This document shows positions 32,190 to 43,742 of a DNA stretch of 58,387 nucleotides, in pieces. Each line of letters opens with the position of its first letter. Position 1 is the first letter of the stretch. The stretch is taken from NCBI GenBank assembly GCA_002633005.1, contig NMRA01000103.1, forward strand, positions 84,183 through 142,569, given 5' to 3'. Position numbers and translations under genes: made by a program. This DNA comes from Phoronis australis (lineage: Eukaryota > Phoronida > Phoronidae). A model generated the notes under the pieces. That model was not told where the DNA came from, ran no database searches, and saw nothing but the letters and a program-made list of their open reading frames with translations.

Positions 32190-33684
32190 CAAATTACAGT
32201 GATGTAGCCTTTGACCTATTTGACTTAAATAACTCTAGTAGTGCCGAACTTACACTAGACTACTCTGACGGAACTACCATACCTCCATTTAGGCAACAAA
32301 CCTGAATTCCCATCGCCCACGTAGGCTCCTTAACATCAATTTTAGATCAGTGGTTGGTAAAGCCCCATAACTTACTAATATTACCGGTATAGACAGCATT
32401 AAATCAGATATTATAATCGGAACCGAAACCTGGCTGGATGACAACATTAAAACTAGTGAATTATTTCCAGCAAGGACCACAACAGAGATGGAGGTGGTGT
32501 TTTAATTGCTGCACTTAATACCTTCACTTGCGCTGAAGAAATATCACTCTCCAGAGAATACTGCGAACTCATCTGGGCAAGCATCCACTGAACTTGAAGG
32601 ACGTTGAAAATTGTTGGTATGCTCCTACTATAGACCACATGTTAGCGATGAGTCAAGTCTTCAGACATTTTCTGACTCATGTCTTCAGGCTACTAATAAT
32701 AAAAATGCTGTTGTATTAATTGGACTGATTTCAACTTTCCGGGGTGGGACTGGAATGCCTCAGTGTTGAAGCCGGGTGTCCCAAAGCCACGCTTACACAA
32801 TCTTTTCATTGATACCCTGGCTGACTATGGCCTCGAACAAATGGTAAATGAACCTACATGCACACGAGGAGAAAGTATCCTAGACCATTTTATCACAAAC
32901 TACCAGGCCTTGTGGCTACAACAGAGATCCTTCCAGGACTCTCTGATCACGACTAAGTTTTTGTCGAACTACAACTCTTCGTCCCTCCAAAACGTCTCCC
33001 TGTTCGAAAAGTCTATGCTTTTAAACGCGCCAACTGGAATGAACTTAGATTGGCATGATAGACAACTATCCAATAATACGGTCTCTTCCTTTGACATAAA
33101 TGCTATTTCACTCGTTACATATATTTATGTGAGAATATGGACTCGTCCCACTTATACCCCCATCTTTCGGACTGGTCCATTAATCCTTTGTGTAGATTCG
33201 CATGCGGTCCTCCTGCACACGAGGCACTTGGATATTCCATTTCCATCCTCACTATTGGTTCGTTTGTGTCCCATGCCACGAGTTTGGTCAGCTCCTGGCT
33301 CCCATTGCCCATCTTTTCAGAGATTATTATTTTATCTTTATGTTATCTATACACTCATATTTCTGTACCTTATCAGTCATAATAAATGACCTGATATCGC
33401 CTATACACGGTCTCCTCTTTATCTCTGGAAACGGAGCTTGAGACGCAACTATTATTTTTGGGACATACTTCGAACATAGATAGTAACACTGAGACTTTGT
33501 GGTGCTGGTTCAAACAAGGATTGCAGATAGCTGTCGACCAAAATATCCCGAAGCTCCGAACAAAATCCAAACTTAGCTACCTTTGGATTGACCCAGAACT
33601 CAAAGGCCTTATCAAGAAAAGAGACCGACTTTGTAAGCGCTACAAATTAACAGAAGATCCAGCCACTCTGTGCGAATTAAAACG
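32190..33684 (+). pseudogene. LINE (CR1/Jockey-like) endonuclease and linker, 5' part
   Basis: Shifting frames give the APE-type endonuclease of a non-LTR retrotransposon. RLLNINFRSVVGKAP is at about 32330 and IIIGTETWLDDNI (the catalytic E in TETWLD) at about 32410-32450. SYYRPHVSDESS follows, then the DFNFPGWDW core (about 32725-32755) and SILDHFITN (about 32875-32900). The linker FKQGLQIAVDQNIPKLRTKS with LIKKRDRLCKRYKL follows at 33510-33650. About 320 bases at 33125-33445 do not fit and may be another insertion or decay. Several stops and frameshifts make it dead. It resumes at 39671. Confidence 0.8.
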
Positions 33685-34038
33685 CAGGCCCGTAACCAGG
33701 GGGGTTCGATCGAAAAGGTCCAGCTCCTGCTACGATAAGGAAGTAGCTGGACACCAACAAAAATACCACAGCCATTATAAATTAAAATGATAACAACTAG
33801 TGATGATTTCGAAGCATAACTGCTCATCTGATTCAAACCCCTTTGCATAGTGACATCAGACCGCAAGAACTTCGCCTGATAGTTCTTGTAGATAACGGGA
33901 TCTTAGGCCTACAGACGACCACAGGACGCTTCAAGAGATTGACAGTTTCAAAGACACCGACTAACCACAAACACAGGTGCTCTCGTGATGACTACACCAA
34001 GAGGTACAGTGTAAGAGGGTCATTCTAAATTAGCGAAC

Positions 34039-37000
34039 ATGCCTGGCGGCAAACAGCATCGAGAGAGAGCTCTCAAAAAGCAGCGAGTTGGTGTCTTAAA
34101 ATTGACCAATGGGCGAAGAAGCAGAAAACAGGTTTGTCGCATGCATTCGGTTGTTGCTAGTGACAATATGCAGCACACTTTTTGAAATTCGATATCGAAA
34201 GCTATCGCGGATTCTGTACACTGTACCTGTGGATCGTTTGATTGACATGCATAATGATGCACATAATTACACGCGTTTCCATTCTTTAAATTCAGCTTAC
34301 GTATCTTCACTATAGCCCCTGCTAATTACCGTGTTTTTTTTACAGAAAACTCAGATATGGACACGGGTGCCTGTTCACAGGCAGGAATAAGTACATGTAC
34401 GCCTAGGTCCACTAACCAATCTTCAGTCAATGAAGAAAAGCCTGGTGTTGACAGCAAATCAGTGGCAATGGTACACGACCTCGCAGAGTTCGTCCGATCA
34501 ACAGATTCGATAGAAGAGGCTTCCAACGCCTTAAGCAAATTAAGTGACGTGCAAAAATACAATCTTATCAAAAAACACGAAGAACCATCTCCCGACTACA
34601 TTTTTCCAACAGAGTATGCAGCGGGATATAATCGCTCATTCAGACACGCTTGGTTTAAAGAGTTCATTGGTGTATAGCTAAAAAATTGATGGTGCGTTCT
34701 GCGTTTCTTGTGCTTTATTTTCGAAAGGTGACGTAAAAAGGCAACCAACCAAGTTACTGAACAGGCCATTCACGCAATGGCATCATAAAACGAAAGTACT
34801 GTCTGAGCATTTCAAAAAAGATATCACATGGAGGCATTAGATGATGCTAATACATTTGTTAGCATGATGGAAAATCCGCAGAAAGGTGTTGACGCTGTCT
34901 TAGACAGTAAGGTCAAAGAACAAATAAAGAAAAACACGCACAATCTCCAGGCAATAACTAAAGCGATTCTTTATTGCGGTCGCCAGTGTATTGCACTGAG
35001 AGGAGATTCTGAAAGTTTGACAGAAGATAACGGTAACCCGAGAAATTTTCTTGCTCTTTTGAAACTGTTGAGTACCTATGATGAAACTCTAAAGAAACAC
35101 TTACAGCACCCAAATATGAAGAACGCCATGTACACTTCGCCTCAAATACAGAATGATATTATCGAGATCATTGGAAAACACATCATATAAGCCGATATTG
35201 TAAAGGAAATAAAAGATGCCAAATTTTATTCCGTTATGGCTGATGAGGTTACGTCCAATAATGAAGAACTCATGCCCTTGTGCATACGATTTGTAGACGC
35301 CGATGACAACATTCGAGAGGAGTTGCTGGAAATCTGTATTCTTGCGGGGATAACCGGCAAACACGTAGCGGAATGCATAATGGTCACCTTAGATAGGCGA
35401 TCGGGATCGACATTGCTAACTGCAGAGGCCAGGGATATGATGGCGCAGCAAATATGAGTAGTGATAACGTTGGCGTCCAGGCAATCGTGCGTGAACACTC
35501 TCCTTTAGCTTTATACACACATTGCTGCCGCCATTGTCTAAACTTAATGATAGCTATTCATGTTATACACAGGAAATCAGAAACCCTTGGGATAAAGTAA
35601 AATGCGTTGTTAACTTTTTTATGAGCAGACCAAAGACAGAACACCTCCTGAATGAAGTAGATAAAAAGAAAACCCCCGAATCGCTAAAAAAGCCCCTCAT
35701 TGATGTTTGCCGCACTCGCTGGACGGCACGTCACGATGCTTACTCGAGGTTTTTGCAGTCGTACGGGTGTATTGTAATTTCGCTAGAAGTTATAGCATAT
35801 GACCAACACAAGCACGAGTACAGCACCGGCATGACCTCGGGCTGGACAGGGAAGTACAAATCCGAAGCAAGTGGGTTGCTAGCTGGTATCACTTCCTTTG
35901 ATTTTATAGTGACATTCTGCATATTATTTAACTTACTTTCTCATCTAGAAGGCATTACAATCAAATTGCAGAGCACAACAGTTGATATTGTACAAGCTTA
36001 CGGAATGGTGAATGAGATTCAAACCCTGTACCAGGAACTTCGCGAGACTGTAGATGAAGTCTTCGATGACATTTACCACCAAGCCGTTGTCATGGCTCGA
36101 GATGTTGGTGTGGAACCCAGCATGGCGCGACAAGCTCTTCGCCAACCACATCGAGCAAATCCACCAAATTCCAGTGTCAAGCAGTACTATTTGAGAACAG
36201 TGGTGATACCGTTTCTTGATTACATTGCATCCGAATTTAGGGCCCATTTTTCTCGAGCAACCGTTACGGCATCCTCACTTCTAGGATTGATTCCGTCTCA
36301 TCTCGGGGAAATTGAACCGGAAGTCATCAACATGAATGAAGCAGATCTGTCGTCACCCGAGTTACTTCAACAGGAAATGATGCAATGGAGTGTAATATAA
36401 TGAGGCTATGCCCTCCATGTGCATGCAAGAAATTTCAGGGGATATGCTACCTCTGTGGTAGTTAAAGCCAGGAATAGTGCTCTGATGTTGAAAATCCAGG
36501 AATAGTGGCAGTTATGCAAGAATTTTCTAGGGGATGGTCAGTTAGCTCGTTATATTTAGCTCGTTATAGGGAGATGGGAATATATGTAGCCTACATGCAG
36601 AGTGGGTCCATCGCGTGGTCAGTTAGCTCGTTATATTCAGCTCGTCATAGAGAGAGGGACATATATGTACATACAGAGTGGGTCCATCGCGTGATGGCAC
36701 TTAGTTTAGTATTTAAAGCACTGGCTCTCGAGACCAGGGTAGGCTGGATCCATCACAACTTCAGACTACGGAGCACGGCTCCAGAGCTGGAAGACAAGTT
36801 CAGATTACAGACTACAGACGAGCAACTTTGTGTGACCAAAAGGTCAAGGAGAAAGAATAACTGAGGTATAGACACTTATCACGGGTGTTGGTCTCAGCCT
36901 GAACCGGCTAGTGGTTGTTCTGGAGGGATAGTTCTGTTGTGACTTGTTTCAGTTGTGTTGACGTGTGCACGGGGAACTAGTGGCACTGTTGACTAGTAGT

Positions 37001-37508
37001 TTCTCCAGTAGGGATATATTGTATCAGTTTGTTGTCAGTCTCACAACTTATTGTAATCTATTGTTTGTAAATCACAACGCTGCAAATTAATAGACGTATT
37101 CTATTGTTAAAGTATTCGTGCGTTGTTTTATTTATTACCACGTGCGCGCCATCTATGGGCCGCAACACGCATTGATATACCACAGGAGGCACAAGTGGAA
37201 GTCCCAGCAGAATGTGCTCTCATCATGTGCCCAGACTATTAAAGACTGTGATCAAATTTTGTATCCGAACGTCTATGTACTACTAAAAATTTTGGCTACA
37301 CTACCGGTGACGTCGTTAGAATGCGAGAGATCCGCTACCACATTACGCAGACTCAATACGTTCATGCGAGCAAGTATGAGTGGTGGCAGAATGTCATCCC
37401 TGGCGCTGATGCATGGTCATTACTACAAAGAGATAGAAATTGACAGAGTTGTCCAGCGTTTTGAGCAAATAAATCCCAGGAAAAGGAAATTTGGTAGCGT
37501 ACTAACCT
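34039..37508 (+). pseudogene. hAT transposase, ZMYM1-like, frameshifted and interrupted
   Basis: Reads in order: possible basic exon from ATG 34039, then acidic leader and RSFRHAWFKEF (34357-34670). The TTF-type zinc-finger region FCVSCALFSKGD is in another frame (about 34698-34733), then TFVSMMENPQKGVDAVLDSK onward (34828-35188). The first catalytic Asp is in FYSVMADEVTS (about 35225-35257) and the second in GQGYDGAANMSS (from 35427, shifted frame). The HCLNL and CRTRWTARHDAYSRF segments follow in the 35522-36390 frame. The C-terminal dimerisation domain is LLKILATLPVTSLECERSAT with FMRASM (37260-37380), stop at 37508. Breaks: frameshifts near 34675, 35420 and 35520, a TAA at 35188, and a solo LTR at 36391. 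The transposase is otherwise complete. A normal one cuts and pastes via RNase H-like DDE chemistry. Confidence 0.85.
36391..37184. mobile_element. Solo LTR inside the hAT transposase (duplication GGAG)
   Basis: TG...CA ends (TGTAATATAATGAGG, GATATACCACA) with GGAG at 36387-36390 and 37185-37188. Removing 36391-37184 and one GGAG joins the transposase codons as W-R-H-K-W in the same frame. Two diverged 80-bp direct copies sit at 36535-36614 and 36617-36694 (cagttagctcgttatatt, gagtgggtccatcgcgtg), as in LTR promoter regions. No coding. The family is different from the LTRs at 19692 and 53831. Confidence 0.85.
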
Positions 37509-38230
37509 GATGTGTATCTTCTCGCTTCGATGAGCGTACTTAAAGTGGAACTTACATGTACATTGAATTAAGAGTATTAAGTTTTTGTTAAACTATTACA
37601 GCCGATCTCATAAAGGTGGTTTAACAAAAACCAGGTTTAAGACATAAACCTGGTCTTCCTAAACCTGGTCTAATTTTAGATCTGACTTGCATTTCACCAA
37701 CATGGTTTAAGAGTCTGAAAGCCTGGTTTTGCTAGACCAAGGAGCTGGTTCAGTAAAACCAGGTTTAAAGTATCAAAGGCACCCCACCGTGTCGTGCTCG
37801 ATAAACCCAACAAAGAAACTATTGAAGTGCTCCAATGAAACCTTGATCACGTGGGTATACAATGACATACACTAGTAGAATCAGTGCAGACATTTACGAA
37901 AAACATCTAAAAGCTTTTCTCATGAGGAAAACTGTAATTTCTGTGCCCAACACACACACATTAAAGAACATGCTCCCGATTAGATGTAACATGATAAATG
38001 CCCAAATTTATTTCCTTGTCATTTTAGCGTTTATTTTCCGCGGCCAAAGGGGGGGCAAGAACCCTTCCTGGCAACATTATATTGGAGAACAGTGGAGGTG
38101 GAACTCAGTCATAAGAATCAGAAGATGCTGTCTTTAGTCAAATCTGTAGTGCTTACGACGATGACGCCCTGTTCGACCAGTCGTATTCTGAGAAATCCGC
38201 AGGACACACTCCAGCAAGTAGTAGTCTACG

Positions 38231-38384
38231 CATAGGAGGAACCACGGGGGTCACGGGGTCCGGAGTACCCTTTTCCCTTGATTTTAGTGATATCAAATCT
38301 ATAATTTTAAAATTGTTGACTTGACCCCCCCTTTCAAAAAGTCCTTGACCGTCCCCCCTTTAAAAAATCTTGGATCCGCCCCTG
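38231..38384. mobile_element. hAT MITE (duplication CTACG)
   Basis: Ends CATAGGAGGAACCACGGGGG and CTTGGATCCGCCCCTG are imperfect inverted repeats of the CAGGGGCGGATCCAAG type. CTACG occurs at 38226-38230 and 38385-38389. 154 bases, no coding. The pattern matches 15502-15823. Confidence 0.8.
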
Positions 38385-38735
38385 CTACGTTTGATCTTTT
38401 GTCATAGTAAAACTGAATATTGAAAATAGTCCATTTGCGCTCTAAAATTGCGTCGCAAATGAACTCCGCGGCATCATTCACTCGTACCTATACTATGCAA
38501 GTCAGACATATTTAACAGTTAAACCTAGGTCCGACCAAGTCTAAAGTTAAACATGGTTTAAGATCTTAAAGTCCTTGTTGCAAACTGCCCATGTGGTTCT
38601 AGTATCCGAAAATACTTACTACATAAATTCTTATTTTCGACACCCTTTCTTCATATTCTTTTCGCCTTTCTTGCCAAAAGCGATTTTTTAACAGTATTTG
38701 ACCCTTCTCTCTGAGCGTATGATTACCGGTTGTCA

Positions 38736-38736
38736 N
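38736..38736. other. Single N (assembly ambiguity)
   Basis: One N in tgtcangcag inside the TTA-flanked element. Possibly a closed gap or an ambiguous call. Confidence 0.7.
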
Positions 38737-39504
38737 GCAGTGTGACACAGGACTAACCAGCCCGTAATTTCATGCAAGTGTCTGAAACTACCCTTGAATA
38801 TATGCAGCATTTATCATTTGACCATTTTACTTCGACAAAACAGCTTGCAACCGCATGCATTTACCGTTCGCCAGTGTCTGGTCTCGATCCGCACCGGGTC
38901 CGATAGGCTGCGGTCCCGAGTCTAGCAAAATAATTTCTGTCAAAATTTATTCGCCACATTTCTTCAGCAATTTCCATAAAATTGTCCGTAAAATTAAGGC
39001 GCGCTGTCGATTTTTTTATCCCCGTTTGCTGGCTGGTAACAGTACAGGCACTGCTCCAGTCGCACTGACGGCGTTTTCTCGGCCTGGGTTCCTGATTGAA
39101 TTGTACTTCCGGGTTCGCAGCAAGTTCAAAATGGCGGTGTTTCTTCGGGTGCGAATCGTGAGTGGCGCGTTCATTTAAACTGTTTTCGAGTACGGATCGT
39201 GTATTAGTTATGGGGTAGGTACTTCTTGGATCCTTGTAACATCTTCTAACCATGTAATAAGGGTTAACAACGCGTGAGAGAAGGATTTTAATACAGGTCT
39301 AAAGAATAGAGACCTCGTTGGAGAAATGAAAACTGACTTAGACCAGGTCTAAGATGGAGTTAAACCAGGTTTTACTAGACCACTGGTCTAAAAGTTAAAC
39401 CACCTTTATGAAATGCAGATTATCTTTAAACCTGGTCTAAGTCCAGTTTAAACCAGGTTTAACTTTAAACCACCTTTATGAAATCGGCTGTTAATGTTCT
39501 TGAC

Positions 39505-39510
39505 AATAAA
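39505..39510 (+). promoter_or_regulatory. Probable polyadenylation signal of the hAT transposase
   Basis: AATAAA in gacaataaaactttg, just right of the TTA-flanked insertion. Before that insertion it would have stood roughly 100 bases after the transposase stop. Confidence 0.45.
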
Positions 39511-39665
39511 ACTTTGAAAACTTAATGCGTCGCTCATTGTCAGCTTCTGAAGAGCGCTAACCAGGAAAGTAGAGAGGTTCGACGCTACTTCTAGCGAAAT
39601 GCCATCAAAAGGTCCAACCTTTTAGAAATTTGAACCCCCCTCGTATAATCCTGGCTACGGGCCTG

Positions 39666-39960
39666 AAACGTTTGAAAGGAATAGTTCAGATGTCGCTAAG
39701 AAGAAAATACTGGTATTGCACTAATCACAGATACCGACGTACACAATGTGAGCAAGCCCAACAAGAAAGTTTGTGGTCTCACATAACATCTGTATCGGAT
39801 CTGATAATACTGGAATTACAGCTTCAAAAGATATCGTGGGATACTTGTCACAGAGGTCAAAGAGAAAGCAGAGCTACTCGATAAACAATTTTAAGCTGCC
39901 TTAAGCCCCAAGATAAAATTCACGTCCGTCGAGTTCCAAATCGGCGATTACCGTACAGTC
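39666..39960 (+). pseudogene. LINE continuation after the hAT insertion
   Basis: Continues the frame of the linker: RLKGIVQMSLRRKYWYCTNH, then LWSHITSVSD. In a second frame GILVTEVKEKAELLDKQF follows, the usual 'T-EAKA--LN-QF' region before the reverse transcriptase. The RT itself is not seen, and sequence after about 39960 is not LINE-like, so the copy is truncated there. Confidence 0.7.
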
Positions 39961-41470
39961 CCTTGAACTCGATCTTCACCTCGAACCATCAGAGGAGTGA
40001 TGCGTGGGCTTTTTGGGAACATTTTTGTGCTTTGACCGCGATGTTGTTGCGATCTCGCTGGAGCAGGACACCTTGAATGGTATTAGAAGAAAGAACAATT
40101 GCTAATGGTTTATTGAAACCCTGTTTTGTGTTGTGTAAATTTATTGATTTTTGTGTTTGCTGAAGTGAAGCACCCGTGGAATTCCTTGTCCCGAGTGTCA
40201 TATCTGGTAGTATAGGCCTATATACATGTAGCGTATTGGGAACGTTCAGAAGCTGAGGACGCCTGTGTTAGGAGGGAGCATTAGAAATGAATAATGTAAA
40301 CCCATATTTGCATGGATTATAAGCTACGCAAATTTAGGATGTAATGACCTGCATATTGCATTCGTTACATTCACTGACCACGAACACATGGGTGTGTTGC
40401 AAATATCAATATGGTCTACATGAAGTGTCGGCCTCGTAAAGCAGTTATGAACAGAATTTTGAATAATGGTGGCCATTATTTGCATAAATTATGCAAATCT
40501 ATCATACGCATCAGCCTGTAAACTGGTTTCATTGAATTAATTGATCTTGGAGCTGGGAGAACATTTTAATACCCTTTACCTGTAGTGTTTCTTATCCCAG
40601 CTTTAAGCAGGAAAACACTTTTAAATAATGCGCCCTAAATTTGCATTCTCCATTTATCCACCTGTAACCTAGGCAATACCTGTAACCTAACTCCACTATT
40701 GAATTCACTGACAGTCAGTACAAACATAAGTAAAATATCAAAATGACATACATCCAAGCACTACAAAACCACCGTCAAGTAACGTCATAACTATTAATAC
40801 ATATCAACTTACGAATCCTTGAGTTGACTTATGTTCCACTTTCGTGTAACTCACGGAAAAGGAGTAGCTGAGTGCGTCGCGGCCACGGGAGATTCTCTCG
40901 ATCTTTGCAGAGCACACCCTCTCGTATGTTAACATGTTCAGGTACATGTACGTTATATAACTATATACATGTATAAGCACCCGTAAATACCGTGGAAGTT
41001 GAACTAGTGGGTCAGATAAGAATATATGCCGTCATTGTCATCGCATAATACACTGGCACACTTGTCACCACTAACAGAAGTGAAACCTTCAGTGGTTTCG
41101 GTGCAAAAATGGATCGTTTTATACAGTTCCAACCAAAAAGAAAATATTTTTGTGTGGAATTTATTTGAAAATTCCCCCTTTCATGGTGACTTTTGCAATG
41201 CCTGAGTCTCTGGTCAGAGTGGCACATTTGGTCATATGCAATCTATACAAGTCTCCTCTTTCTCTTGGACCCCGACTTGTCCATTGTTTCATTTTTTTTT
41301 GCTTTCCACGTTTACGTGATTTCAAGTGTTGCAGTTTCCAACAATCATCTATTAATTTCAGTTTAATTGCAAAAAAAGTCTCAGAACCATTCTAAAACAT
41401 TCCAAAACTACCAAGGTTCGCTGCAATCAAAGCACCCTGGAGTTAGACATTGTAAGCAAGTGGATTTAAA
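39961..41470. other. Intergenic, nothing recognised
   Basis: No gene or element ends found. The minus-strand frame 39989-40201 (RNNIAVKAQKCSQKAHASLL) has no domain I recognise. Pieces such as catatttgcatggattataa suggest old AT-rich repeats. Confidence 0.5.
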
Positions 41471-41632
41471 AACCTGGCGTGCGCTCAGTAGACGCTGGGA
41501 CCTCGCTAGGACCTAGCTAAAACCTAATCAAAGTCACGTGTTTTCATTTAAAATACACGGCAACATCTCACGTAATCTCGCGAAGTCTTGCTTTTTAGCG
41601 AGGTCCTAGCGTTACTGAACGGGTGGCTGGTT
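41471..41632. mobile_element. MITE family M1, copy 2 (162 bp)
   Basis: Ends AACCTGGCGTGCGCTCAGTA and TTACTGAACGGGTGGCTGGTT. The internal block caaagtcacgtgttttcatt and atctcgcgaagtcttgcttt matches copy 1. Confidence 0.85.
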
Positions 41633-43520
41633 CGTTGAAGTGACTAGTTGAAAAAATATCTCACATTTCAAAATTGGGAGCTCAGGGTACTTCAAAGATT
41701 TTAAGTTGGGTTGGGTCACTTAACCCAAATTAACGGATTCTTGTGCGTTAAATGGGTTGGATTGTTATCCAGGCAATAGTCACTGACTGGCAATCCGCAT
41801 TTTGAGAACAAGTTTTAATGTCTGCTATTCAGTGAAAGACAGTTGAAAACACTGGTTCTCAAGGTGGGGGGTCCCCTGTATGTGACCATTACCATTATGT
41901 TTTGCTCAGTGTTTTGAACAACATGCTAGTGTGTCATGTGGTTAGGATCTACATAATACAGCATTGATTTTATTCAACATTTCGGTCTTTTCGAACAGTT
42001 TTTCAAAGTTACAAATTTGACTCTTATTGAGGGGGCCTCCTAGTGGCAAGAGTTGGGCAGTGTGAATTGCTTCAGAATATTTGCACTGGCAAACACCCTC
42101 ACGTTGACTCAAAATGAAAAAGCGTGATGTCATTAATGTGTTCCTAGAAATATTACACTCATAGGCTACAAATCTTACAACATGCCAAGAAATTTGTCTA
42201 ACCATTGGGAACTTTATTTTGCTGATGTATTGATTAGAAATAAGGTTTAGTTTAGGGATAGACTGATGTACTAAGTCTGGACATAAACATAGCCGTGGGC
42301 GCACAACAGGGCTATTCCCTCTTCATTGCAGACCCTTCCCCTGATAGAAACTCATTCCAGTTTTGTGCTTGACTAGCTCCTCTGTCCCTGTCCCCTGTTC
42401 ATGCAGTGCCTCCAGGTTGCCTCTCATTACAATCACAATCATTGGTAGAAAACAATTTCAAGTTTGGCAACCTCTGTTGAATAATTCTGACTACACCAAT
42501 GGTGCTGGGGAAATAGGTTATTAAAGACCCGACTGCCATTCAAGTTGCACATTCACTGCCTTGTGAAAGCATAGACCATTATGAAAGTTACACCTGGACC
42601 GTGGGTTTCAACATTTTACTGGAAATTATTTTTATTATTTTCTGATTCTACTTTTGTTTAAACTCAAGATACGTTTCTTTTATTATATGTGCTTACTGAT
42701 GGCAATTAATGATTCCAGCATTAGAGCTAAGAGTTCGAATCTTGGAACTCGCAAGGAAGTGGACTCTAAGTGAAAAAACAATTTCGAGTTCAATTTGGAT
42801 TGAAAGCATCACACTGGAGGTGTATTCCCAAAACATGATCACATAATCCCTGTTTAGGGTTTTAAATCAATCCATACAAGACTGGGCTAGATTTTGTTTA
42901 GCCCAAAAAGCATTTAAATACAATGTGGATAATAAGAAACCACCTGTATTAAACTGTGTTGAAAAATGAACCCATTTTAAGTTCCTTATCCACAAAGTGT
43001 ACCATTTTTTAAGCTGCTATTAACCCAACCTCTTTTTAGAGCCGTCATGTAACAATATAATGTTGGTCTCATACCAGCAATGTTGTTTTTGACCTAAATA
43101 GTAGCAAAAATCTTAATCACAATCTTATTGCTCGCATGAAGATTGGCATATCCAGCAGTTGGATTTGGATACTAGTGTCCGGTGTCAATTTTCACGTGTG
43201 TGCTCGTGATTTAGACTCTTGATCTTGTACTGTTCCTTGCTGAGATTGCATGTGGTATATTGGCTTCGGTTGAATTGATAGTTTGTTATTGATTAAGACC
43301 TGGTGCAATAACCATGTCTTTGAGCACTAACAAAGTCCAAGTCCACCAACTTAAAGGAACAAGTTACATTGTAAGACAGGGATATATATATATATAGGGC
43401 TTGGAATTTTCCTGTTTTAGGAGGATTTCCTAATTTTTTGTTTGTATTTCCTCTTGTTTGATTTCAAGCTTCTTTTTATCATTATTTTGACTTCATTCAT
43501 TCAAAGACGTTTATTTTTAT
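41633..43520. other. Intergenic, nothing recognised
   Basis: No coding or element ends. A tRNA-B-box-like string gagttcgaatctt lies at 42728-42740 without a matching A box or cloverleaf. A short (ta)n lies at 43383-43396. Confidence 0.5.
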
Positions 43521-43742
43521 TAGTTGAATTTTACAACACGAAAAATATTTCTATCACACAAGCCTATTTGTGAAACGATGGATTATCTGGAAAATTTTCC
43601 TCTTTTAGTCATTCCAATTCCTGTATATAGTGGTAAGTTGTTCAGATCAAAATTTATTCTTTTTCACATACAACGCATTCATAGCACCTTTAAGGAGTTT
43701 AATTCGAAGGAAATATGGAAGCCAGAAGACACCATCTGATAA

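Larger units (their letters stand above)
37599..39490. mobile_element. TTA-flanked non-autonomous DNA element with subterminal motif clusters
   Basis: Terminal inverted repeats CAGCCGATCTCATAAAGGTG and CACCTTTATGAAATCGGCTG. The sequence TTA flanks both ends (37596-37598, 39491-39493). A 3-bp TWA duplication is typical of PIF/Harbinger. Each end carries many direct and inverted copies of a motif like AAACCTGGTCTA / CCAGGTTTAA (37625-37770; 39296-39475). The interior has no recognised protein and contains a hAT MITE at 38231-38384. It sits between the hAT transposase stop and its probable polyA signal. Confidence 0.8.
33685..39665 (+). mobile_element. hAT transposon, 5-bp duplication AAACG, full length but decayed
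   Basis: Termini CAGGCCCGTAACCAGGGGGG and CCTGGCTACGGGCCTG are inverted repeats. AAACG occurs at 33680-33684 and 39666-39670. Taking out the element and one AAACG rejoins the LINE frame (ELK|RLKG) without a shift. It carries a ZMYM1-like hAT transposase. The CAG...CTG ends with a 5-bp duplication match what Repbase calls hAT5, as far as I recall. Three younger insertions lie inside it: 36391-37184, 37599-39490 and 38231-38384. Confidence 0.9.

Noticed and set aside
34132-34345. Intron between a basic first exon and the main hAT frame
   Set aside because: Borders look good (gtttgt ... ttttttttacag), but the phase does not match the downstream frame. Kept only as a possible exon in the transposase entry.
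36391-37184. Intron inside the hAT transposase (GT at 36392, AG at 37184-37185)
   Set aside because: Splicing there leaves the frame out of phase. TG...CA ends with a GGAG duplication explain the interruption exactly as an LTR insertion.
38861-39253. 130-codon minus-strand frame as a Myb-like protein of the TTA element
   Set aside because: Only a short loose similarity (RLNFTDNFMEIAEE). The rest does not follow a known domain.
42715-42760. Possible tRNA or tRNA-derived SINE (gagttcgaatctt)
   Set aside because: There is a B-box-like string but no A box at the right distance and no cloverleaf pairing.
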